Shown here in pieces: positions 7,103-13,876 of a DNA stretch of 16,600 bases. The DNA comes from Syntrophomonadaceae bacterium (GTDB lineage Bacteria; Bacillota; Ch66; Ch109). The position numbers and the translations under genes were made by a program. The DNA is taken from assembly GCA_012512295.1 (NCBI GenBank), contig JAAZDI010000089.1, positions 1-16,600 on the forward strand. Direction: 5' to 3'. How positions within the stretch are numbered: the stretch's first letter is position 1; every line of letters begins with the position of its first letter. The notes under the pieces are model-generated. The model did no database searches. It was not told the origin of the DNA and was given only the letters and a program-made list of their open reading frames with translations.

Positions 7103-7714
7103 CTACTGAAAAACATAAAATACCCCGACCTGAACCAGGCCAATAAAGAATCCTAAGATCGCTCCTACCCACTCAATATGGCGGAATTCCCGAGACGCCA
7201 CTCCATTAATCAATTCTTCAAATTTTTCCAACTCAAACTGGTGCAGCTTATGCTCGATTATTTCCGCTACTTTGATCTCCTCTTTAACCTGCCCAGATAC
7301 TTGATAAATTGTTTTTTCATAGAGAGATGGAAATTCTTTAAGCAACCAGGAGTAAACCCCTTCCTCGATTAACCGAACAACGCTGCGGGGTATATAATTA
7401 GGAATTTTTCCTTTTACTCGACTAACCACCTGTTTACTTGCCGCATCAGCTATCCGCAGTCGGATTTCCGGGGTATTGATCCGGGTTAAGACATCGTCCA
7501 ATGAGAGAAGTTCTTTTTCAACCACTCGCCCAATATCCCGGGCTAAATCCAAACGACGTTTGGGGATCAGCCCTTGCACCTCGTAACCTACTACCGGGAG
7601 ACGAAAAGGCTGACGCGGATAAAAAAGAAGGCGAATAGCCAAAATGTTAGTAACCCAACCAATTATTGCCCCTATTACTGGGATCAGGATAATTTGAAAA
7701 ACTTGACCAACCAC
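7103..7714 (-). CDS. DUF445 family membrane protein
   Basis: A 203-residue integral membrane protein of unknown biochemical function, of the DUF445 (YheB-like) family. It opens with a hydrophobic segment (about 5-27, FQIILIPVIGAIIGWVTNIL) followed by the family signature AIRLLFYPRQP and GLIPKRR. A long amphipathic, charged middle (about 60-175) follows, then a final transmembrane segment (HIEWVGAILGFFIGLVQVGV). The start chosen is GTG at 7714, seven bases after AGAAGG; the frame can be extended 19 residues upstream but without a ribosome site. It is the first gene of a two-gene unit with thrS, under the promoter at 7789-7817. DUF445 proteins in spore-formers have been linked to the cell envelope, but nothing here proves a role. 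Confidence 0.85.
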   Translation of the reverse strand: MVGQVFQIILIPVIGAIIGWVTNILAIRLLFYPRQPFRLPVVGYEVQGLIPKRRLDLARDIGRVVEKELLSLDDVLTRINTPEIRLRIADAASKQVVSRVKGKIPNYIPRSVVRLIEEGVYSWLLKEFPSLYEKTIYQVSGQVKEEIKVAEIIEHKLHQFELEKFEELINGVASREFRHIEWVGAILGFFIGLVQVGVFYVFQ

Positions 7715-7788
7715 GGTTTTACCTTCTTTCGCTACCAAAAACCAAAAACCTTGCTTGGTTATTAACAACAATATGTCGAAACACCTTA

Positions 7789-7817
7789 ATTGTAACGCTA
7801 CCAGTTAACACGGGCAA
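7789..7817 (-). promoter_or_regulatory. Promoter of the DUF445-thrS unit
   Basis: Minus strand TTGCCC (7817-7812), 17-base spacer, TACAAT (7794-7789). The predicted start is near 7782, giving a ~68-base leader to the GTG start at 7714. Good match to sigma-A. Confidence 0.6.
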
Positions 7818-7848
7818 GCAAAACGGAAAAATCAGATTTGTGGGAACA

Positions 7849-7876
7849 AAAAAAACCGGCACCTCACCGGTTTTTC
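7849..7876 (-). terminator. Terminator after ytxC (symmetrical)
   Basis: AAAACCGG-cacctca-CCGGTTTT hairpin; on the minus strand it is followed by a long T-run. It lies 55 bases after the ytxC stop. It insulates ytxC from the DUF445-thrS promoter. Confidence 0.88.
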
Positions 7877-7930
7877 AATAATCTTCTAAACGTTCTTTGA
7901 CTGTTGATTGAGAATGAAGATTCTTAACAG

Positions 7931-8857
7931 TTATAATTTATTATACCGAAGGCAGTGCTCGCAACCCGAGCAAACAATTACCCGACCATCAAAAACTTTT
8001 TGAATAGTCTCTATCGATTCACCGGTTTGGTTTGCTTCGGCTAGGTGGATAGTTATCTGCTGGGGGGCAATTGTAATCAAGGCACTGATTAACAGGTCTT
8101 CGTAGTTTAAATCAGTCTCCACGACGTCCAGCAAGAAACCATTGAGATAATCATGTTCCACCGGATGCCCATGAGAGTCGTAGATGTGAAAAATTCCAGT
8201 GGGGCGCATAACGACGTGGACCTGGTTAGCCCGCGGTTCCTGGATTTCCACAAAATATCTTAAGAGGCGGATAAACTCCTGGTATTCCCTCTCCATCATC
8301 AATTCATCAATCGCTGAATCTACGGCCTGACTTAACTGATCAAGATAATGCTTCAGCCGGAAACGCAGAAAACCATCTATCACCAACTCATCATTAGCTT
8401 CAAGATACTCTAGCACTTGTTGTCGAATCAGGTTCTGCCGATTGGAATTACCCTTGGAAGATCCGGCTTTTTCATTGGTGCCAAAACCCGCGATCCCATC
8501 AGTCAACTCTAAATAACGTTCTGCTCTTTCCAGAATCTGCTTCCGTTCGACCGGGGTAAAGAGATCCTTCTGATGGTCAATTATTTTATTTAATAAAATT
8601 TTTTCCCAATCGGTAGTGATAAGCTCAGCTACGGTTCCCGCCAAATACTGCCGTAAAATCAGGGCCTGAGGTTCAGCCGTTTTGGCAGCTCGATCCACCG
8701 GAATCAAGTTGCAGCCCAAGAAAGTAATATTGCCAGCTTCCCGGGTACTGAGAACCAGCTTAACTCCTCGCTTCTGGAGGTTCTGTGAGCCTGAGTAGAG
8801 CCGATCACGGAGGACATCAACGTTCTTGGTGGCTCCTACGGAGACAGTCGGATTCAC
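7931..8857 (-). CDS. ytxC: Putative sporulation protein YtxC
   Basis: A 308-residue protein of the YtxC family, found only in endospore formers and usually located next to thrS, as here. Its biochemical role is not established. Visible features include a helical middle with FIDGFLRFRLKHYLDQLSQAVDSA-type sequence (about residues 155-185), which is the most family-typical stretch. The C-terminal half carries GIFHIYDSHGHPVEHDYLNG, and the end is VIVCSGCEHCLRYNKL with C296, C299 and C302 in a CxxCxxC pattern. No signal peptide or transmembrane segment is seen. The start is GTG at 8857, nine bases after AAAGGGGG. A sigma-E-like promoter sits about 50 bases upstream. A terminator follows the gene, so it is probably monocistronic. 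Confidence 0.85.
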   Translation of the reverse strand: MNPTVSVGATKNVDVLRDRLYSGSQNLQKRGVKLVLSTREAGNITFLGCNLIPVDRAAKTAEPQALILRQYLAGTVAELITTDWEKILLNKIIDHQKDLFTPVERKQILERAERYLELTDGIAGFGTNEKAGSSKGNSNRQNLIRQQVLEYLEANDELVIDGFLRFRLKHYLDQLSQAVDSAIDELMMEREYQEFIRLLRYFVEIQEPRANQVHVVMRPTGIFHIYDSHGHPVEHDYLNGFLLDVVETDLNYEDLLISALITIAPQQITIHLAEANQTGESIETIQKVFDGRVIVCSGCEHCLRYNKL

Positions 8858-8905
8858 CGTACGAAACCCCCTTTCGGCCTTTAATACTTTCTCGATTTAG
8901 TATTT

Positions 8906-8934
8906 ATTTTATGTACCCGGTTAAGCACATATAC
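8906..8934 (-). promoter_or_regulatory. Possible sigma-E-type promoter of ytxC
   Basis: Minus strand GTATATG (8934-8928) and CATAAAAT (8913-8906), separated by 14 bases. The -10 matches the sporulation sigma-E consensus CATACAAT at seven of eight positions and the -35 at about five of seven. The position suits ytxC (leader ~42 bases). This is motif matching by eye only. Confidence 0.3.
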
Positions 8935-9013
8935 TCGCCTCTCCTACTCCAAAATTAGCATCAGACCAAGCAGCAACCTGATCCGACACTAATAGTATTG
9001 GAAAAAAATGAAA

Positions 9014-9160
9014 CTATTTAAGAGTTACTCCAGAAGAACGAGATCTCTCCGACCCACGGTTTAACAAAGTTTCCTGTGTCTCAGAGTTTAACTCATTTTC
9101 ATAATTATCAGACTCAAGTCCTACCGTATTCAAAATCTCCTCAATCAATTCCTTATTCAT
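9014..9160 (-). CDS. Small acidic/polar protein, 48 residues, function unknown
   Basis: An open frame of 48 codons starting MNKELIEEILNTVGLESDNY and ending RSSGVTLK, with a TAG stop. The N-terminal half is amphipathic-helical and acidic; the C-terminal part is Ser/Arg-rich. I recognise no family. Support for expression: a good sigma-A promoter (TTGAGT-17-TAGAAT, 9224-9196), AGGAGG upstream, and a clean start. The arrangement is unusual: AGGAGG is followed three bases later by ATG-GGT-CAA-TGA, a three-codon frame whose stop overlaps the start of the 48-codon frame (ATGA). This could be translational coupling or simply a distant start (spacing 11). It lies upstream of ytxC on the same strand, and divergent from the 38-codon gene at 9477. 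Confidence 0.55.
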   Translation of the reverse strand: MNKELIEEILNTVGLESDNYENELNSETQETLLNRGSERSRSSGVTLK

Positions 9161-9195
9161 TGACCCATGAACCTCCTGATAAATGATGATTTATA

Positions 9196-9224
9196 ATTCT
9201 ATAGCGCAATAACCGATAACTCAA
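9196..9224 (-). promoter_or_regulatory. Sigma-A-type promoter of the 48-codon gene
   Basis: Minus strand TTGAGT (9224-9219), 17-base spacer, TAGAAT (9201-9196). The start would be near 9189, about 28 bases ahead of the ATG at 9160. Confidence 0.6.
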
Positions 9225-9476
9225 GGGGTATTTTGACTAATTTTGTAACACCATTTTTTCTTTTTCCCGCATTTCAAGTTAATGATGAATAGCCCGGATT
9301 ATTAGGTTTTCCTTTTTTTCTTAAATTATTAATTAATATCTAACAGATTATTCCTCTTAAATTAGTTGATTGGCTTTTTTTCCTGTCGCCGGGGTTTCAC
9401 CATTTATCTGGCAACCGAATAAAATGAATTGAAATAAGCAAATGGTTAAAGGAAATTGTGAAAGGAGGATAAAGCA
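9225..9476. other. AT-rich divergent intergenic region
   Basis: Between the promoter of the 48-codon gene and the 38-codon gene, I see only AT-rich DNA with poly-T tracts and one GC patch (about 9387-9402). No convincing promoter for the plus-strand gene was found, and no frame with a ribosome site. Confidence 0.5.
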
Positions 9477-9593
9477 ATGAATAGAGGCTATTCTGACGTT
9501 GATTTATTAGGTGGTGGCAGGAGTTTTTGGTGGATACTCATAATCATTTTCTTCATCTTCTTTTTTGGAGGCTTTGGATGCAGGCGTTGTTAA
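9477..9593 (+). CDS. Hydrophobic Gly-rich small peptide (YjcZ/SscA-like), 38 residues
   Basis: A 38-codon frame with an ideal ribosome site (AAAGGAGG, eight bases before ATG) and its own terminator directly after the stop. The product has a short polar start (MNRGYSDVDLLGGGRS), one strongly hydrophobic segment (FWWILIIIFFIFFFGGFG, residues 17-34) and a basic/Cys tail (CRRC). This composition (GGG, single membrane span, terminal Cys) resembles the very small YjcZ-type proteins made in sporulating Bacilli and Clostridia. The resemblance is in pattern, not alignment. It may be a spore-membrane or coat-associated peptide. A toxin-type membrane peptide is an alternative. Confidence 0.72.
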   Translation: MNRGYSDVDLLGGGRSFWWILIIIFFIFFFGGFGCRRC

Positions 9594-9598
9594 ACAAT

Positions 9599-9671
9599 AA
9601 ACCCTTACTTTCTAGAGGTAAGAGTACTTTCTAGAGGTAAGAGTACTTCCTAGAAGTAAGGGTTTTTCTAA
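9599..9671 (+). terminator. Repeat-built terminator after the 38-codon gene
   Basis: Three tandem 19-bp units (9606-9624, 9625-9643, 9644-9662), each with a self-complementary core TACTTyCTAGArGTA. The first two are identical. The outer ends AAACCC...GGGTTT let units one and three pair over about 16 bp with one bulged base, followed by TTTTTCTAATT. This can fold as one long hairpin or three short ones and should end transcription of the upstream gene. Confidence 0.8.
9606..9662. repeat. Three tandem 19-bp palindromic units
   Basis: Unit 1 and 2 are both TACTTTCTAGAGGTAAGAG. Unit 3 is TACTTCCTAGAAGTAAGGG, with changes at four positions, two of which keep the palindrome paired. Probably produced by tandem duplication of one hairpin. 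Confidence 0.9.
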
Positions 9672-9750
9672 TTAACCGTCCACGACCGTTAAACACAAAA
9701 CTAATGAAAATAAATGAAAATACCGGATATATACCCAATTAATAAAGAAA

Positions 9751-9775
9751 GCCAGTTTTTTAACTGGCGTTTTTT
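9751..9775. terminator. Bidirectional terminator downstream of tRNA-Val
   Basis: GCCAGTT-tttt-AACTGGC (7-bp stem) with TTTTTT on the plus strand and TTTCTTTATT on the minus strand. It lies two bases after the tRNA CCA end on the minus strand, so it is well placed to end the tRNA transcript. Confidence 0.82.
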
Positions 9776-9777
9776 CA

Positions 9778-9852
9778 TGGTGGGCCGTGCTAGGATTGAA
9801 CTAGCGGCCCCTTCCGCGTCAAGGAAGTGCTCTCCCACTGAGCTAACGGCCC
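9778..9852 (-). tRNA. tRNA-Val (anticodon GAC)
   Basis: A complete cloverleaf on the minus strand. The acceptor stem is GGGCCGT/ACGGCCC, discriminator A, with encoded CCA (9780-9778). The D stem is GCTC/GAGC. The anticodon stem CTTCC/GGAAG has loop TTGACGC giving anticodon GAC (Val, codons GUC/GUU). The variable loop is short. The T stem is GCTAG/CTAGC with loop TTCAATC. Confidence 0.97.
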
Positions 9853-9874
9853 ACTCTTTCTTATTCTGATCATC

Positions 9875-9903
9875 ATTTTAACATAAGGTTTTCGCTTTAG
9901 CAA
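9875..9903 (-). promoter_or_regulatory. Proximal promoter of tRNA-Val
   Basis: Minus strand TTGCTA (9903-9898), 17-base spacer, TAAAAT (9880-9875) with TG upstream of the -10. It is about 15-20 bases from the mature tRNA 5' end. Confidence 0.6.
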
Positions 9904-10013
9904 CTTTATTTAACTATAACTTCGGAATTTAAATATACTTCGTAAAAATCTGCTAATCAAGTAATCAATGCTGCCCGATCTAACGTTACAGACAACAGCT
10001 AAACGCATTAATT

Positions 10014-10041
10014 ATTATAACGCTACTGGATAAAAAGTCAA
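10014..10041 (-). promoter_or_regulatory. Distal promoter facing tRNA-Val
   Basis: Minus strand TTGACT (10041-10036), 16-base spacer, TATAAT (10019-10014). It is the stronger of two promoters in tandem. Its transcript would run ~155 bases before the tRNA, with no supported reading frame between. Confidence 0.6.
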
Positions 10042-10168
10042 CAGTTATCGTTAGGCCGATTATGATTATTATTTCCCAACTATTTACACTAAATCAGAAT
10101 CATACCCAGCCTTCTCCAATAATAGTATTTATATAGTTGTATTTACAAAAACTTAGGGGGTGTCTTTG

Positions 10169-10897
10169 GTGAAAGTCATCTGTTTTTATCCCCTATCCAC
10201 TCGGGCTAAATTGATCATTGCTCTAAGTCTATCCTTGATCGTGATCAGTGCCAGCATTGCCTATGTCCAAGCAACCAGCCGCATTAAGCCCATCTACGAA
10301 GTAAAAACCAACGAAAAGGTTTTAGCCCTGACCTTTGATATTAGCTGGGGAACTCAGACGCCCACGCCGGTCCTGGATATCTTGGAAGAAAACCAAGTAA
10401 AAGCAACCTTCTTTTTGTCCGGTCCCTGGGCCCAAAAGTACCCGGAGATTCCGCGCCGGATCGCTAATAATGGCCATGAGGTAGCCAGCCATGGCCACCG
10501 GCACATCAACCTGAGTACGCTGTCGCCAGATGAAATCAAGCAGGAAATAATGCAGGCGCATAATATCCTGCAGGAAGTGACCGGTACTTCACCAAAACTA
10601 ATCCGTACGCCGAATGGGGACTATGCTGATCACGTCATTATGGCGGCGAATGAGTGTGGTTATCAAGTTATCCAATGGGGGACTGATTCTCTGGACTGGA
10701 AAAATCCCGGAATTGAGGCAATTACGAACCGAGTTCTGACCAGAGCTCATCCAGGCGATATTATTTTAATGCACGCTAGCGACACCTGTAAACAGACCGT
10801 TGATGCCCTGCCCGCCATTATCAACGGTTTAAAGGAACAAGGCTATCGTTTTGTCACTGTTTCCGAATTATTGACCATGGGCGAATGGAGCCGCTAG
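10169..10897 (+). CDS. pdaB: Polysaccharide deacetylase family sporulation protein PdaB
   Basis: PdaB is needed for durable spores and is thought to act on spore cortex peptidoglycan. The 242-residue product has a cytoplasmic start, one transmembrane anchor (about 14-34), and a NodB-type domain (about 50-235) placed outside the membrane. Motif 1 reads LTFDISWGT (54-62). Only the first Asp of the classical TFDD pair is present, which is typical of PdaB and implies loss of one metal ligand. Motif 2 is SHGHRH (107-112), motif 3 RTPNGD (146-151), then DSLDW (173-177) and HPGDIILMHASD (194-205). I place the start at GTG 10169, eight bases after AGGGGG. The earlier GTG at 10160 overlaps that ribosome site. 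It converges with rnhA, six bases between stops. Confidence 0.93.
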   Translation: MKVICFYPLSTRAKLIIALSLSLIVISASIAYVQATSRIKPIYEVKTNEKVLALTFDISWGTQTPTPVLDILEENQVKATFFLSGPWAQKYPEIPRRIANNGHEVASHGHRHINLSTLSPDEIKQEIMQAHNILQEVTGTSPKLIRTPNGDYADHVIMAANECGYQVIQWGTDSLDWKNPGIEAITNRVLTRAHPGDIILMHASDTCKQTVDALPAIINGLKEQGYRFVTVSELLTMGEWSR

Positions 10898-10903
10898 GTG
10901 ATC

Positions 10904-11374
10904 TCAGTCGTTTCGCTGATCTATCCCGGCCTTAGCCTCAATGGCAGATCGGGCTAATTGATCACACCGATTGTTATATTCATTATCTGCGTGACCCTGA
11001 ACCTTAATCCAATTAACCTCATGTTTACTAGCTAGTTCGAGCAGGATTTTCCACTGATCCTGGTTCTCTACCGGCTCTTTTTTTACGTTAAGCCACCCAT
11101 TTTGCTGCCACTTTATTATCCAATTTTTAGTAAATGCATTGATTAGATAGGCACTGTCGCTGTACAATTTTACTCGACAGGAATACTTAAGGGCTTTGAG
11201 CCCTTCAATAGCGGCCTGCAGCTCCATTCGCTGATTAGTTGTATACTCGCTATAGCCCGAAATTTCCCGCTTCTTATCGCCGTAGACCAGGACCGCTGCC
11301 CAGCCCCCTGGTCCAGGATTGCCAGAACAGGCTCCATCTGTATAAATCTCGACTTCCCGGTTTGGTCCAAGCAC
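10904..11374 (-). CDS. rnhA: Ribonuclease HI
   Basis: Endonuclease that cleaves RNA in RNA-DNA hybrids, removing primers and R-loops in the cytoplasm. The 156-residue product has the expected length for type HI. The four acidic catalytic residues are D13 (IYTDGACSGNPGPGG), E51 (NQRMELQAAI), D73 (KLYSDSAYLI) and D138 (NNRCDQLA). H128 lies in VQGHADN, and a basic protrusion (KNWIIKWQQNGWLNVKK, about 83-99) grips the hybrid. The start is GTG at 11374, nine bases after AAGGG; an in-frame stop lies just upstream, so no longer form is possible. It is a single gene, converging on pdaB. Confidence 0.96.
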   Translation of the reverse strand: MLGPNREVEIYTDGACSGNPGPGGWAAVLVYGDKKREISGYSEYTTNQRMELQAAIEGLKALKYSCRVKLYSDSAYLINAFTKNWIIKWQQNGWLNVKKEPVENQDQWKILLELASKHEVNWIKVQGHADNEYNNRCDQLARSAIEAKAGIDQRND

Positions 11375-11469
11375 AACATCACGCCCTTATATGTAAAATA
11401 TGCCAGTAAATTATTTCAATCTTAACACATGGGATTCCTTTCGCGCAAACAGATCCACAAATGCACAAT

Positions 11470-11509
11470 ACACAAACAACTTCAGGTGGAGTAGATTCTC
11501 CACCTGAAG
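11470..11509 (-). terminator. Terminator of the sleB-ypeB operon
   Basis: A perfect 12-bp stem, CTTCAGGTGGAG (11480-11491) with CTCCACCTGAAG (11498-11509) and a six-base loop. On the minus strand it is followed by TTGTTTGTGT. It lies about 70 bases after the ypeB stop. A smaller 7-bp inverted repeat overlaps the ypeB stop codon (about 11572-11589). Confidence 0.75.
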
Positions 11510-11576
11510 CCCAGATGTTCAGCAAAGCTGACAAGTTCACTCCTTTTCTACCACTAAAATCGCTTCCATAAGCTGA

Positions 11577-12968
11577 CTATACAGTCAGCGGCCCCTGAGG
11601 CGTCTTGATTACCTTCAAGATCTTTTCTTCGTTCCCATCAAGCACATTATAGTAAAGATAGAATTCTTCTTCCTGCCAATTGCCCTTTACTTCCCAACAC
11701 TGAACCTCTCGCCGGGTCTCCAAGGGGATGATTGCCTGGCGAATGTGTTCGATGTTTAAGTGATCCGCCACCTGGGTCCGTACCTCATCTTCCGACACTC
11801 GGGGCTTGTCTAACTGGCGTGGATGATGCGACATCAGGTAGCCCAGGGCATCCACGCCAATGATCTGCCCATTATCCAAGGCCACCTTAACTTTGATTTG
11901 ATCAGGATAAAGAATCACTCCGTCCAACACCCCGGCAAAGGCGATGGTGGCCGAACTGTCATCCACCTGCGCATAGGTAACCTTAAGCTCTGGAAAACCC
12001 TTTTTCTTTAAGTAATTGATCGCCTTCTCCTGAGCCTGAACCCCATTTAAGCTGACTCCCTCCACCGGCCGAGAATTCAAGTAAGTAACGACATGACCCC
12101 CGGTTTGGCTAATATCCATAATAATTTGGTCCTTAGTCTGCCCTTGAGCTGGGGTAATCTGAATACGATAGACGGGGATGGTACCTTCCCCGGTTCCCAT
12201 CTGAGTCGGCGTATAGTGAACATTAGGCAAGAGATCGGCTTTTTCCATGGCAATTCGCGCCGCTTCTTCAGCTGATATTGCCTCGCCGGTAACTCCCAGC
12301 GGTTTCATCTGACTAATATGATCAGAGAAAGGGCCATCGTAGATTAAAGTTGGTGTTCCCTCTATTTGAGTATTTATCTTTTGAAAGCTAACTTCTGATA
12401 GCTGTGGGGCTACTTCACGAAACTTGGCGGTCCCTGTTTGGCGCATATCAGCCCAAGCAAATTGATTGGTTCCGATACTGTTCCGCAAGGCATGAAGCTC
12501 AGTGGACAAAAAATCCGCCTCTTTTTGCAAGCTCTGCAGACTATTGCGCTGTTCCGCGGAAAGGTCTTGCTTATCCGCAAGCTGACGGGCTAGGGTAAAA
12601 CTAAAATCACCGATCTGATTCAAAAACTTGGAAGTCCGTTCAATTAATTCATGGGCAATAGGTAACTGGCTTAGCTTTTCCTGAGCGGAATATGCCTCCC
12701 GCCAAACGTTCGAAAACAAGACGATACTTTGGCGAGGCGAATTCGAGACCAGCCCTTTCGCCAGTAGAACCTCGACATTCTCGATGTTCTGGATCATTTC
12801 GTAAAAAGAACGTTGATAACTGTTCTCCACAAAAGTATTTAACTGAGTCTTCGCCCGATACTGTGTTAAACCCCAAACAAACGTACCCAGCAGAATTATC
12901 GTTAAGACAAAAGCGGGCCAATTCCGTTTGAGCCAATGATCTTTTAGACTCAAATCATTAAGCCTCAT
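11577..12968 (-). CDS. ypeB: Germination protein YpeB
   Basis: Partner of the cortex-lytic enzyme SleB. The two proteins stabilise each other in the dormant spore. The 463-residue protein has a short cytoplasmic start, one transmembrane anchor (about 17-35, WPAFVLTIILLGTFVWGL) and an exported remainder. The N-terminal helical half (about 40-205) is rich in Gln/Glu/Leu, and the C-terminal half (about 225-460) contains PepSY-type repeats (for example EEAARIAMEKADLL, AQEKAINYLKKKGFPEL and VSEDEVRTQVADHL). Length and layout match the family. The start is ATG 12968, with AAAGGAT nine bases upstream. It follows sleB by 26 bases, the usual operon order. Unlike Bacillus, no ylaJ-type lipoprotein gene follows; a strong hairpin terminator does. 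Confidence 0.95.
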   Translation of the reverse strand: MRLNDLSLKDHWLKRNWPAFVLTIILLGTFVWGLTQYRAKTQLNTFVENSYQRSFYEMIQNIENVEVLLAKGLVSNSPRQSIVLFSNVWREAYSAQEKLSQLPIAHELIERTSKFLNQIGDFSFTLARQLADKQDLSAEQRNSLQSLQKEADFLSTELHALRNSIGTNQFAWADMRQTGTAKFREVAPQLSEVSFQKINTQIEGTPTLIYDGPFSDHISQMKPLGVTGEAISAEEAARIAMEKADLLPNVHYTPTQMGTGEGTIPVYRIQITPAQGQTKDQIIMDISQTGGHVVTYLNSRPVEGVSLNGVQAQEKAINYLKKKGFPELKVTYAQVDDSSATIAFAGVLDGVILYPDQIKVKVALDNGQIIGVDALGYLMSHHPRQLDKPRVSEDEVRTQVADHLNIEHIRQAIIPLETRREVQCWEVKGNWQEEEFYLYYNVLDGNEEKILKVIKTPQGPLTV

Positions 12969-12994
12969 CTTAAACTCATCCTTTCACTCAAGCT

Positions 12995-13768
12995 CTAATT
13001 AGCAAAAACGTGCCTACCAATCGTTATGGTCCGTGGGCGTGACCAGATCCAGGCGCTAGTTGCCTTGGCTGGATTGTAGTAATACACTGAGCCATAAGTA
13101 GGATCCCACCCATTTAAAGCATCAATCGCAGCCCTTCGGGCACTCTCCGTGGGTTGAAGGTTAATCTGGCCATCAGCCACCGCTGTAAACGCCCCGGGTT
13201 GATAGATCACCCCGGCAATGGTATTCGGGAAACGCGGATCCTCGACCCGATTCAAAATCACCGCGGCCACCGCGACTTGACCAATGTATGATTCCCCACG
13301 GGCCTCCCCGGTAATCGCCCGGGCTAGTAATTCCACATCATCGCTCTGGGAAACCCCCTTGCTGCTGACCGAAACAGTTTGGACACCGCTCGTCGTGGAA
13401 TAACCCAAAGCCGCCCAAGTGGCCGGTCCGACAATACCATCCGCGACCAAGCCGTTCTTTCGTTGAAACTCACGCACTGCCCGGGCAGTATCGGGCCCAA
13501 ACACTCCATCAATGTTGCCCTTGTAATAACCCCAATTGCTGAGTTTTGACTGTAAGAGACGCACATCGGACCCGGTACTTCCCCAATAAAGGGTTGCCCT
13601 TTGACCGACGGCCATTTCGGCACGATAAGCCTGTAAACCGCAGATCAATAAAAGAGTCAAGACCCCTAGGATTATCTGACGTTGGGTTAATCTAAACCGC
13701 CGGGTTAACTGGTCGGTCTGCCTGGCAGACTTCCCTGTTAGAAAAATCTTCCTCAAACTATGAAACAC
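12995..13768 (-). CDS. sleB: Spore cortex-lytic enzyme SleB
   Basis: Lytic transglycosylase that degrades cortex peptidoglycan containing muramic-delta-lactam during germination. The 257-residue protein has a 30-residue basic N-terminus, then a hydrophobic export segment (about 31-47). A peptidoglycan-binding domain follows (about 60-122: GSDVRLLQSKLSNWGYY, GVFGPDTARAVREFQ, DGIVGPATWAALG). After a Ser/Val linker (123-143), the catalytic domain runs to the end. The catalytic Glu is E155 in ITGEARGES, followed by GQVAVAAVILNRV and a Tyr/Asn-rich YYYNPAKATSAWIW. The start is GTG 13768, with AGGAGGGAG 7-11 bases upstream. First gene of sleB-ypeB; sleB is known to be under sigma-G in Bacillus. Confidence 0.96.
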   Translation of the reverse strand: MFHSLRKIFLTGKSARQTDQLTRRFRLTQRQIILGVLTLLLICGLQAYRAEMAVGQRATLYWGSTGSDVRLLQSKLSNWGYYKGNIDGVFGPDTARAVREFQRKNGLVADGIVGPATWAALGYSTTSGVQTVSVSSKGVSQSDDVELLARAITGEARGESYIGQVAVAAVILNRVEDPRFPNTIAGVIYQPGAFTAVADGQINLQPTESARRAAIDALNGWDPTYGSVYYYNPAKATSAWIWSRPRTITIGRHVFAN

Positions 13769-13845
13769 AGTTTTTTCTCCCTCCTAACACTTAAATTCTC
13801 AAATGCCTATTTTAGTTTTTCTGAAGAAGAATTTTCTATACGGAT

Positions 13846-13876
13846 TAGTATATTTAACCCAACCTCGGTAATAATA
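13846..13876 (-). promoter_or_regulatory. Possible sigma-G-type promoter of sleB
   Basis: Minus strand TATACTA (13852-13846) matches the forespore sigma-G -10 CATACTA at six of seven positions, about 71 bases ahead of sleB. The corresponding -35 (TATTAT, 13876-13871) is poor. The site overlaps the 5' end of the plus-strand element at 13855-13952. Confidence 0.28.

Noticed and set aside
7086..7172. 29-residue N-terminal extension of ThrS
   Set aside because: It overlaps the DUF445 gene end and includes the ribosome site of the ATG at 7085; the family starts at the TGS domain.
9910..10008. 32-codon minus-strand frame behind the strong distal promoter
   Set aside because: No ribosome binding site before its ATG and unremarkable composition; more likely leader RNA of the tRNA.
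10160..10168. GTG at 10160 as pdaB start
   Set aside because: It overlaps the AGGGGG ribosome site; the GTG at 10169 is correctly spaced.
10222..10380. PdaB lacks the second metal-binding Asp of the NodB motif
   Set aside because: Striking at first sight, but TFDISWG is the usual form in the PdaB family, so it is not a lesion of this copy.
11390..11419. TTGAAA-18-TACATA promoter for rnhA
   Set aside because: The start would fall about ten bases before the GTG and leave out the AAGGG ribosome site.
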